Below, one piece after another: positions 1 through 6,474 of a stretch of DNA of 10,741 bases. The number at the start of each line of letters is the position of its first letter. Position 1 is the first letter of the stretch. Origin of the DNA: Gammaproteobacteria bacterium (GTDB lineage Bacteria; Pseudomonadota; Gammaproteobacteria; Pseudomonadales; Halieaceae); NCBI GenBank assembly GCA_029859085.1, contig JAOUDU010000045.1:1-10741 (forward strand). Direction: 5' to 3'. The notes below the pieces were generated by a model that was not told where the DNA came from, searched no databases, and saw only the letters and a program-made list of their open reading frames with translations. The position numbers and the translations under genes are program-made.

Positions 1-1017
1 GCCGAGGGTACCGGCCTGAACAGTGAGGCTTTCGTGGCCGACTGCCCCAGCCTGTCGAATTACCGCCTGTTCGCGGACGCGAGCAACCCGATGGAAAATG
101 CCAACGGCGGTATTATCTACGACCTCAATACGCCGCTGTTTACGGACTATGCCAACAAGTATCGCTTCGTCTTCGTACCCGAAGGTACGCCGGCGGTGTA
201 TCGCTCCGAGGAAGTCTTTGATTTCCCGGTGGGTACCGTCATCGCCAAGACTTTCACGATCCAGGCCGACCTGCGGGATGACAGCAGCGCAGAGGACATT
301 ATCGAAACGCGACTGCTTATCCACCGCAAGGAGGGCTGGAGAGCCCTGCCTTATATCTGGAACGCGGAAAAGACCGACGCCGTCCTGACCGTGACCGGCG
401 GCACGCAGAACGTGAGCTGGATCGATATCAATGGGGAGCAGCAGTCCACGGACTACGTCATTCCCAATACCAACAACTGCGCCAACTGTCATACGCAGGA
501 GAAGCTCCAGCCGATCGGGCCCAAGGCGCGATCTCTCAACAAGGACTATGCCTATGCCAGCGGCGTGGCCAACCAGCTGGATTACTGGACCGAGAAGGGA
601 ATCCTGGTAAGCGCCCCGGAGGACAAGTCCTCCATCGATACCATTCCCCTGTGGGGTGATACCAGCGCTCCGCTGGATGACCGGGCGCGGGGCTATCTCG
701 ATGTCAATTGTATGCATTGCCACTCGCCGGCGGGCGCGGCGAAGACTTCGGGGTTGTTCCTCGAGTACTTCCGCCCCTTCGGTACGGCTGTGGGCGAGTG
801 CAAGCCGCCGGTTGCCGCCGGTGGCGGTGCGGGCGACCTCGATTACGACATCGTGCCCGGAAATGCTGCCGAATCAATTATGCACTTCCGCATGGACTCG
901 AACGAAACCGCGGTGCGCATGCCGGAAATCGGCCGCAGCATCATCCATACCGAGGGCGTGGAATTGATTGCCCAGTGGATCAACGCGATGGATCCGGTGA
1001 ATTGCGCGGCGCTATAG
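1..1017 (+). CDS. SO2930/HNE_0200-family diheme c-type cytochrome (5' end outside window)
   Basis: The reading frame is open from base 1 to a TAG at 1015-1017, so the N-terminus, with any signal peptide, lies upstream of the window. Two heme c attachment motifs are visible: CANCH at 478-492 and CMHCH at 709-723. Before the first heme is a domain of about 145 residues with the run NTPLFTDYANKYRFVFVP, then FPVGTVIAKTF and a W-rich stretch (GWRALPYIWN). This order matches what I know of the SO2930/HNE_0200 family (a TIGR03806-type model). In other genomes that family is often next to a parallel beta-helix protein, which here would lie upstream and out of view. The expected role is a periplasmic redox protein; substrate and partners are unknown. 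The GTG at 34 is only an internal codon, because homologous-looking sequence continues across it. The gene ends at a strong terminator. Family assignment is confident; function is not established. Confidence 0.88.
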   Translation, partial: AEGTGLNSEAFVADCPSLSNYRLFADASNPMENANGGIIYDLNTPLFTDYANKYRFVFVPEGTPAVYRSEEVFDFPVGTVIAKTFTIQADLRDDSSAEDIIETRLLIHRKEGWRALPYIWNAEKTDAVLTVTGGTQNVSWIDINGEQQSTDYVIPNTNNCANCHTQEKLQPIGPKARSLNKDYAYASGVANQLDYWTEKGILVSAPEDKSSIDTIPLWGDTSAPLDDRARGYLDVNCMHCHSPAGAAKTSGLFLEYFRPFGTAVGECKPPVAAGGGAGDLDYDIVPGNAAESIMHFRMDSNETAVRMPEIGRSIIHTEGVELIAQWINAMDPVNCAAL

Positions 1018-1031
1018 CGGGACAGGCCCAC

Positions 1032-1072
1032 AAAAAAAGGGCTGCAGCGCAAGCTGCAGCCCTTTTTCTTTT
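1032..1072. terminator. Bidirectional intrinsic terminator between convergent genes
   Basis: A perfect 10-bp stem, GGGCTGCAGC (1039-1048) with GCTGCAGCCC (1053-1062), encloses a GCAA tetraloop of the GNRA type. Seven A residues precede it (1032-1038) and a T-rich run follows it (1063-1072), so it reads as a terminator on both strands. It lies 14-21 bp from the stop codons of the cytochrome gene on the left (+) and the TonB-dependent receptor gene on the right (-), which is where a shared terminator is expected. Confidence 0.93.
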
Positions 1073-1081
1073 CAGTGACCG

Positions 1082-3610
1082 TCAGAACGTGTAGGTCAGG
1101 TCCACCCCGCTGATACGCCCGGCGGAATCGTGGATGAAGGAGCCGCCGAATTCAGGGGCAGGGATGATCTCCTCGAGGTATTGCTCGTCCGTCAGGTTCT
1201 TGCTCCAGACCTCAAGTGACCAGTGCTCGCCTGAAATTCCTGCCCGCAGGTTCAGTTTCCAGTAGGCGTCGCGCTCGGTATTGGAGTATTCGCTGGGGCC
1301 GAAACCGAAGCCCGGCACCCCGTAGACATTGGACAGGTCAGTGAAGAAATTGACTGTGGTGTCTTCCTGGACGCTGTGGAACCAGGTCTTGCCGACGTAT
1401 TCGAAATCAAGCCTGGTCATCCATTCCAGGTTGCCGAAAACCGGCATGCTGAAATCCAGGCTCAGTGCACCGGATCCGTCCGGTGCATAGGGCAGGTCGT
1501 TACCCTCGGTATAGGGCCTGTTGGTGTTCTGCTTGATCTCGGAACTGATCGCGCCGTAGCCGCCGCTGAAGGTCAGGTAATTGTTGAGCGCCCAGGCAAA
1601 GTCGATTTCGGCACCGTAGATCTCCACCTTGTCGATATTGGAAACCACCCGCAGCAGGCCGAAGGGGCCGGCAAAAAAGTTGAAGAACTGGTAGTCATCG
1701 ACCTCGGTATAGAAAGTCGCTCCGTTGATCCTCAGGCTGTTGTCCAGCCACTGGCTCTTGAAGCCCAGCTCGTAGGTGTCCGTGGTCTCCTTGTCGTAGT
1801 TGTCCCGAATATTCTTGGGCGCCGTCTCGTAGGTGCCGAACGCGTTATTGATGGTGGCGGCACTGCCGATGTTGTTGAAGCCCCCGGAACGAAAGCCCAC
1901 GCCATAGGAGGCGTAGCCATTGAATTCATCCGTGAACTTGTAGGTGTAGCTGATCTTGGGCTGCCATTCGCTGAAGCTCTTGTCACGGTTGGGAATGGTG
2001 TCGGTAAGGGAGCCGTCGTAGGCGGGGTTTATCGGCGCCCTGCCGAACTGGCCGAAGATCTGCGCGTTGAGGACATTGGGAACCTTGTTGTCAACCGCGC
2101 GGTCCTCCTTGTCGTAACGCAGCGCCAGCGCCAGTTCGCCCTTTTCGGACACATCCAGCTCCACCTGCCCGAAGGCCGCGTACACGTCCGTGTTGAACTT
2201 GTCCCAGAACAACTGGTCGGTGGGATTGGGGCCGCTGGGCGGTATGTAAATGGTGCGCCGGAAGCCCAGGCCCAGGTCGGCACCATAGCCCACCGCCGCG
2301 GTGCGCTCGATATCGGCGTAGTAAACGCCGGCCAGCCAGCGGAGTTTGCCATCCTCGTTCGACGTCAACCGCGCCTCCAGACTGGTGCTCTTCTGGTCGC
2401 GCTGCTGGTACTGGTAGCCGTCGCAGGTGGTGGGTGAGTAGGGTGGCAGCAGTCCATTGAGCCCGCCGTACTCAGGAACGTAGACGCCGGGTGGCAGGCC
2501 GTCCTGGATTGCGTAAAAGGGGCTCTGCAGCAGGGAAGTGTCGAAGTTGTTGTAGGTCTGGGTACAGGCGGTCTGGGAGGCCTCGGCGCCCAGGGAGTAA
2601 CCGCCGAAAGCCGCACTGGTGCCATCGGATAGCAGGTATTCCTTCATATCGTCGTAGGCGGCGGTGACGGTCAGCGTGGCGAAATTCATCTCGTAGTCGG
2701 ACTTGACCGAGAAAAAGGTGTCCTCCTGCTTGTTTTCCCCGGGTACGTTGAAGATGTATTTGAAATTATGCCGGTTCACATCCCCGTACAGGTCGGAGTT
2801 CCCGAGATACTCGGCGGCCACGGGCAGGGCGAACACCGCATTGAAGTTGATGGCGCCGCCCTTCACTTCCCGGTAGCTGCCGATCGTGTCCACGGTCAGC
2901 TTGTCCGTCGGCTCCCAGATCAGCCGGCCGCGGGCGGCCTGCTCCTCGGAGTAGTTGACCTGGTCGTCCTGGCCGGTGAACTTGTTCTCGAACTGGCCAT
3001 CGGATTTGCCGTAAAACATGGTCAGGCGACCGTACAGCTGGTCGTCGATCAGCGGGCCGCTGACCATGGCCTGGCCCTTTTTCAGGTTGTCATCGCCCAG
3101 GGTACCCTTGGCGCTGGCTTCGAACTCCTTGGTGGGCCGCTTGGTGTTCACAATGATGGCGCCCGACACCGCGTTGCGGCCGTAGATCGCCCCCTGGGGC
3201 CCTTTGAGCACTTCTATCTGCTCGATATCGTACAGCTCACCGTTGAAACCGTTGGGGTTGGTGATGAGGACGCCGTCCACCACGTAGGCGAAGGTCGATT
3301 CCGCATCCCGGGTTGAATACTGTCCGCGGATGGTCACCTGGGTGTCCCCGGCATTGGCGGTATCCACGATCGACACGTTCGGTGTGAGGGAGATGAAATC
3401 CTGTGGCCTGCTGATCCCGGCGCTCTGGATCTCGTTGGAAGTGAACGCGGTGACCGCGATCGGTACCTGCTGCAGGTCTTCCGAGCGCCGGCGGGCGACA
3501 ACGACCACTTCCTCCAGCTTCGCCTCCTCGGCCAGCGTAAACTCGGGAATTGCCAGCGCGGAGCTGAAAAGGGCGGCCTGTACTGCGTGAGAGATGAGCT
3601 TCTTATGCAT
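1082..3610 (-). CDS. TonB-dependent outer-membrane receptor, ligand unknown
   Basis: An 842-residue protein with full TonB-dependent receptor architecture. Residues 1-26 form a signal peptide (MHKK..., likely cleavage after TLA). A TonB-box-like EEVVVVARRR follows at about 33-42. The plug domain spans roughly 45-160 and includes the motifs VTIRGQYS, VVDGV and IEVLKGPQGAIYGRNAVSGA. The rest is a long beta-barrel ending in GVDLTYTF, whose terminal Phe is the usual outer-membrane assembly signal. Such receptors import scarce ligands (siderophores, vitamins, glycans, other small molecules) using energy from TonB-ExbBD. The ATG at 3610 is supported by a GAGGAA Shine-Dalgarno (complement of 3617-3622), 6 bp upstream. 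No ligand can be assigned. There is no FecI/FecR pair, no added N-terminal signalling domain, and no SusD or siderophore gene nearby. The upstream same-strand neighbour is an aminotransferase pseudogene. Confidence 0.96.
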   Translation of the reverse strand: MHKKLISHAVQAALFSSALAIPEFTLAEEAKLEEVVVVARRRSEDLQQVPIAVTAFTSNEIQSAGISRPQDFISLTPNVSIVDTANAGDTQVTIRGQYSTRDAESTFAYVVDGVLITNPNGFNGELYDIEQIEVLKGPQGAIYGRNAVSGAIIVNTKRPTKEFEASAKGTLGDDNLKKGQAMVSGPLIDDQLYGRLTMFYGKSDGQFENKFTGQDDQVNYSEEQAARGRLIWEPTDKLTVDTIGSYREVKGGAINFNAVFALPVAAEYLGNSDLYGDVNRHNFKYIFNVPGENKQEDTFFSVKSDYEMNFATLTVTAAYDDMKEYLLSDGTSAAFGGYSLGAEASQTACTQTYNNFDTSLLQSPFYAIQDGLPPGVYVPEYGGLNGLLPPYSPTTCDGYQYQQRDQKSTSLEARLTSNEDGKLRWLAGVYYADIERTAAVGYGADLGLGFRRTIYIPPSGPNPTDQLFWDKFNTDVYAAFGQVELDVSEKGELALALRYDKEDRAVDNKVPNVLNAQIFGQFGRAPINPAYDGSLTDTIPNRDKSFSEWQPKISYTYKFTDEFNGYASYGVGFRSGGFNNIGSAATINNAFGTYETAPKNIRDNYDKETTDTYELGFKSQWLDNSLRINGATFYTEVDDYQFFNFFAGPFGLLRVVSNIDKVEIYGAEIDFAWALNNYLTFSGGYGAISSEIKQNTNRPYTEGNDLPYAPDGSGALSLDFSMPVFGNLEWMTRLDFEYVGKTWFHSVQEDTTVNFFTDLSNVYGVPGFGFGPSEYSNTERDAYWKLNLRAGISGEHWSLEVWSKNLTDEQYLEEIIPAPEFGGSFIHDSAGRISGVDLTYTF

Positions 3611-3739
3611 TTTTTATTCCTCGAATCAGGAGTAGGTCCTTTTATCGTTACGCTGGTACCTCCCGGGTGGATCAGGGGAACACCGGCTGAAAACAGTGTA
3701 ATTCCATTGCGCCGCCACAGCCAGCGCCGCCGGGCTTTT

Positions 3740-4320
3740 TTAACATGCCGTGCGGTCGCCGGGGTCCCTGTACTGGAATGGCAGGGTAGTGAGAATGCAG
3801 GCAACAGTGCCGGTTTTCAGCGCGTGCTCGACCGCCTCCAGGTCATTGAATTCAACGATTACCGTTTTATTGCTGAAATCGCTGGTGAAGCCCAGGGGGC
3901 CGCACCCTTTTTCAGCCATCGTATCGTCTATGTGCCCGTGGTACTTCCCATTGAATACCAGTACCTGCTCTCTGCCGGTGTAAGCGCGCGCGATGCGGAT
4001 GGCCTCGGTGTTGGCCGCCGAGGCGGACAGCGTGTACTGCCAGAACGGATGGCGGTAGCGCTGCGCCAGCAGTTCGCTGACCACGATGGCATCCTCAACC
4101 GGCAGCAGGAATTGTGTGCCCCGGGCGACCCGCTGCTGTACCTCCTGCACCAGCGCCGGTGCGCCGTAACCGCCATTCATGCTCAGGGCACACCGTTGGG
4201 CATATGCCGGCGTGCCCGGGTCAGGAGTTGGGCGGAGCGGGGTCGGCGCGCATGAAATTGCGCGGTTTCCTGTTGGTAAATGGCCGCGACTCGTTCCGGA
4301 GAGATCGCCTCAGCGGGCAT
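3740..4320 (-). pseudogene. Class III PLP aminotransferase (glutamate-1-semialdehyde aminomutase-like), doubly truncated
   Basis: The original start is probably the ATG at 4318-4320, with GAGGA six bases upstream. It opens a 45-codon frame (MPAEAISPERVAAIYQQE... to RHMPNGVP) that stops at a TGA at 4183-4185. The same family resumes in another frame from about 4180 (MNGGYGAPALVQEVQQRVA, then GTQFLLPVEDAIVVSELL, SASAANTEAIRIARAY and FNGKYHGHIDDTM) and runs to ACILT at about 3788, then 15 unrelated residues to a TAA at 3740-3742. From memory, relatives with the MPNGVP motif have about 40 residues between MPNGVP and the SMNGGYG-like segment. Those are missing here, and the junction shifts the frame by two. 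The C-terminal two thirds is also gone, including the Asp that contacts the PLP ring nitrogen and the Schiff-base Lys. Parts of the PLP phosphate-binding region (SASAAN) and the YHGH motif remain, so no active enzyme is expected. The remnant lies between the desuccinylase-like gene and the receptor gene on the same strand. Confidence 0.85.
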
Positions 4321-4430
4321 GGGTAGTCCTCGGTCTCCCGGGTGGGTGGCAAAGTATGGGCCAGAACCCCGGCCGGCGCTGCCGGGCGTTCGCCACGGCC
4401 ACAGCGCCGCAGTGCGCCAGGCAGTAATTA

Positions 4431-5849
4431 CTACTCGTCGTCGTAGACATCCTCGTCAAGCATCTTGGCGGCAGGCCCTTCCTGCGCATTCGCGGCATCT
4501 GCGGGATCTTCGGCCTCATCACCCTCCACTTCTTCATCCTCCCCGGAGCCTGTTGTTATCAGGCTCGATTTGGCGGCATGGATACCGATGTGATAGACGG
4601 CGAAGCCCGGCATCACGAACTGGTCCAGCGCCATGCCCAGGATGCGCCCCTTGTAGGGAGAGATAATATCCACCTGCTCGTTACTGATCGGGTTGTTTAC
4701 CGCGCCCAGGACGTCCCCCTCCTTGACCTCATCGCCCAGTGCCATGCGGCTGAACAGTATGCCGGATGCGTTGGTCCTGACCCACGCGGTGTCGTAGAAG
4801 GCGGGCTCCGGTTTTACCCACAGGCCCAGTTTCGAGTACATGCCGCTCTTGGCCAGCAGGGTGTTGATCAGCTTGACGCCCACGTCGACCATATCGCGCT
4901 GCATGCGCATGGGTTCACCGGCCTCCAGCGTGACCGTGGGAATGCCGGCGCGTACGGCGGCGGCCCGCAGCGAGCGCTTGTTACCGCGGGAGTGCAGCAC
5001 TGGAATGTCACCGAACAACTCGACAAAGTCAGCCACCTGCTGATTGCTGAGGTCTGCGCGTAACTGGGGGATATTGGTGCGATAAAATGAGCCTGTATGG
5101 AGATCTACCAGCATATTGCAGTGCTTGACCACGTCCTCGAAGAAGGCGTTTGCGATGCGGGAGGCGACGCTGCCGTTGGGATTTCCAGGAAAATACCGGT
5201 TCAGGTCGCGCCGGTCGGGAAGGTACCTGGAGTTGCGGCTGAAACCCAGTAAATTGACGATCGGAACCCCTATGATCATGCCGTGCAGTTTGTGCGGATC
5301 CAGGTCGTACATGACCTGCCGGACCATTTCTATCCCGTTGAGCTCGTCGCCGTGAACTGCGGCGGTCAGGCACATGGTCGGTCCGTCGTAGACACCGTTG
5401 ACCACCAGCACGGGCGTGTCGACCGCCATGCCGCTGAAAGTCCGCGATGGTTTCCAAATCAACCGGGTGGCTGTTGCCGGGGGTATTTCAACCTCCAGCA
5501 GGCGTCGGGTGGTATTGGGGTGCCGGAGAATTTCGTCGGGATTCAACAGGAACTGTACCGGCTCCCATTTGGCGTCCTTGTGGGCGACCGATGCCGCCTC
5601 TTTCTGTATGGCTTTCTCACCGGGCGATATCCGGGGCAGAACCTCCAGGGTCGAAGGTGATTCAAACACCTCCTTGAGGTTGACGCTTGCCGCGGTCGCG
5701 GTAGAGGTCGTTTGCCCCTGGTCACCGGGTGAGGCGGCCTGGGGCTCGGGCGCTGGCGCCGGTTCGGTTGTGGGGCTGGCCTGCTGCGCAGACAAGGGCA
5801 GGGCAAGCGCTGCCCCAAAAAGGAGCGCGATGAATAACTTGGCGGGCAT
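4431..5849 (-). CDS. Exported succinylglutamate desuccinylase/aspartoacylase-family zinc hydrolase
   Basis: A 472-residue protein, numbered from the ATG at 5849. The start is uncertain. An in-frame GTG at 5870 would add seven residues, and neither site has a good Shine-Dalgarno. I chose the ATG because it gives a compact signal peptide (MPAKLFIALLFGAALALPLSA, 1-21). A Pro/Thr/Ala-rich linker runs to about residue 55. The catalytic domain shows the M14-like zinc set of the AstE/AspA family: H166 and E169 in HGDELNG, H251 in DLHTG, the arginine-bearing segment PDRRDLNRYFPGN (about 211-223), and a candidate general base, E309, in TLEAGEP. Residues about 359-423 form a beta-rich, lipoyl-like C-terminal domain (RTNASGILF ... 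GDEVKEGDVLGAV ... YKGRILGM) typical of this branch. The last roughly 35 residues are strongly acidic (GEDEEVEGDEAEDPADAA...DEDVYDDE), which is unusual. It probably removes an acyl or amino-acyl group from an unknown periplasmic substrate; it is not an arginine-catabolic AstE by context. Confidence 0.9.
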   Translation of the reverse strand: MPAKLFIALLFGAALALPLSAQQASPTTEPAPAPEPQAASPGDQGQTTSTATAASVNLKEVFESPSTLEVLPRISPGEKAIQKEAASVAHKDAKWEPVQFLLNPDEILRHPNTTRRLLEVEIPPATATRLIWKPSRTFSGMAVDTPVLVVNGVYDGPTMCLTAAVHGDELNGIEMVRQVMYDLDPHKLHGMIIGVPIVNLLGFSRNSRYLPDRRDLNRYFPGNPNGSVASRIANAFFEDVVKHCNMLVDLHTGSFYRTNIPQLRADLSNQQVADFVELFGDIPVLHSRGNKRSLRAAAVRAGIPTVTLEAGEPMRMQRDMVDVGVKLINTLLAKSGMYSKLGLWVKPEPAFYDTAWVRTNASGILFSRMALGDEVKEGDVLGAVNNPISNEQVDIISPYKGRILGMALDQFVMPGFAVYHIGIHAAKSSLITTGSGEDEEVEGDEAEDPADAANAQEGPAAKMLDEDVYDDE

Positions 5850-5947
5850 ATCGGTCACAGGGCTGAACACGTCGCCGCCATTGTCATGTTACCGGATCGA
5901 AACTGCAATCAGCCGGTTCCGGCAATTTGCCGAGTCCCTGCGGCAGA

Positions 5948-6277
5948 TTATTCCGTGGCGAGGACTGACAGTATGTACTTGGTAGCCGCCTCCATCTGCT
6001 CGCCGGTGATGCCTTTCTCAGGGTCTTCAGCCGCGTCGCGCAGCATGCCGTCCTCGAGGTGCAGCGTATGGATCTCGGCCCACTGGATACTGTCGATGTT
6101 CTCCCAGTCCGACTTCTCGCTCAGGACGGGGGCGCCCATCTTGCCGGTATCATGGCAGTGGGAGCAGGTGGCTTCATAGACCTGCTTGCCTGCTGCCAGG
6201 TCATCGGCCTGGGCGGCGGCAGTGCCAGCCGCCACGAGCAGGATCAGGGCTGATCGGCTCAACGATGGGATGTTCAT
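5948..6277 (-). CDS. Small periplasmic monoheme cytochrome c (c5-like)
   Basis: A 109-residue protein with a signal peptide at 1-24 (MNIPSLSRSALILLVAAG..., cleavage likely after AQA). One heme c site, C38-S-H-C41-H42, follows in the context GKQVYEATCSHCHDTGKMGAP, which resembles cytochrome c5-like electron carriers. A C-terminal helix (EQMEAATKYILSVLA) closes the fold. The usual distal MPP ligand motif is not present. M78 (DGMLRD) or M95 are the only obvious downstream methionines, so axial ligation is uncertain. The frame is open a further 53 codons upstream, but the ATG at 6277 is clearly the start: it has an excellent Shine-Dalgarno and begins the signal peptide. The desuccinylase-like gene follows on the same strand after about 100 bp, so co-transcription is possible but not shown. 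Confidence 0.92.
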   Translation of the reverse strand: MNIPSLSRSALILLVAAGTAAAQADDLAAGKQVYEATCSHCHDTGKMGAPVLSEKSDWENIDSIQWAEIHTLHLEDGMLRDAAEDPEKGITGEQMEAATKYILSVLATE

Positions 6278-6284
6278 TTGCGTT

Positions 6285-6290
6285 CTCCTT
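6285..6290 (-). promoter_or_regulatory. Shine-Dalgarno AAGGAG deciding the cytochrome start
   Basis: Read on the minus strand, AAGGAG lies 7 bp before the ATG at 6277. It rules out the longer in-frame alternative that would start at 6436, whose extra residues also lack signal-peptide character. Confidence 0.85.
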
Positions 6291-6316
6291 TGGGCATTGG
6301 GTTGGTCAATGGACAG

Positions 6317-6345
6317 AGTGTAGCGATTTAACGAGGCCCTGTCCT
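6317..6345 (-). promoter_or_regulatory. Candidate sigma70 promoter for the cytochrome c gene
   Basis: On the minus strand, AGGACA (complement of 6340-6345, 4 of 6 to TTGACA) and TACACT (complement of 6317-6322, 4 of 6 to TATAAT) are separated by exactly 17 bp. This would give a 5' leader of roughly 30 nt before the ATG at 6277. Position and spacing are good but both hexamers are imperfect. Confidence 0.4.
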
Positions 6346-6353
6346 GTGGATAA
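6345..6353 (-). promoter_or_regulatory. Perfect DnaA-box match (TTATCCACA)
   Basis: The minus strand reads TTATCCACA, the consensus DnaA 9-mer, immediately upstream of and sharing one base with the candidate -35 of the cytochrome promoter. It lies in the 197-bp divergent region between the cytochrome and TIR genes. I see no second strict box nearby and no AT-rich unwinding element, so it is not an origin. If real, it would be a regulatory DnaA site; a chance match is possible. Confidence 0.4.
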
Positions 6354-6402
6354 CTCGGGGAAAATGATACCACTCGCGGAATGGGCCGCGGGCGGATTGG
6401 GC

Positions 6403-6408
6403 TATACT
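6403..6408 (+). promoter_or_regulatory. Candidate -10 element of the TIR-TPR gene
   Basis: TATACT matches TATAAT at 5 of 6 positions and lies 66 bp before the ATG at 6475. No recognisable -35 is present at 16-18 bp upstream, where the sequence is G-rich. If this is a promoter, it probably needs an activator or another sigma factor. Confidence 0.35.
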
Positions 6409-6438
6409 GTAGCCGCCACTGCACTGTAGTCGCCACTG
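6406..6438 (+). repeat. Two-copy 16-bp direct repeat overlapping the TIR gene promoter region
   Basis: ACTGTAGCCGCCACTG (6406-6421) is repeated as ACTGTAGTCGCCACTG (6423-6438). There is one mismatch and the period is 17 bp. The first copy overlaps the last three bases of the candidate -10 and the second covers the likely start of transcription. This placement suits a repressor operator, but an untranslated-leader element or a chance local duplication is also possible. There are only two copies, so it is not a CRISPR array. Confidence 0.7.
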
Positions 6439-6474
6439 AGCTCTCGAGGCATGACCAAGCGTTGGATATAAAAG

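Noticed and set aside
1376..2437. A 353-codon open frame antisense to the receptor gene
   Set aside because: It lies wholly inside a well-supported receptor gene. Its composition (Val/Gly/Ala/Gln-rich, no domain) is what the complement of GC-rich codons gives, and it has no ribosome binding site of note.
3709..3738. Possible terminator before the T-run at 3735-3741
   Set aside because: The GCGCCGCC units there are direct, not inverted, repeats, so no stem forms ahead of the T-run.
6345..6353. A replication origin at the DnaA box
   Set aside because: Only one strict box, no AT-rich unwinding region, and no dnaA, dnaN or partition genes nearby. A near match at 317-325 is inside a coding region.
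6278..6436. Longer cytochrome frame starting at 6436
   Set aside because: It would bury the signal peptide and ignore the strong AAGGAG before the ATG at 6277.
6406..6438. A CRISPR array
   Set aside because: Only two 16-bp units with a one-base gap and no spacers or cas genes.
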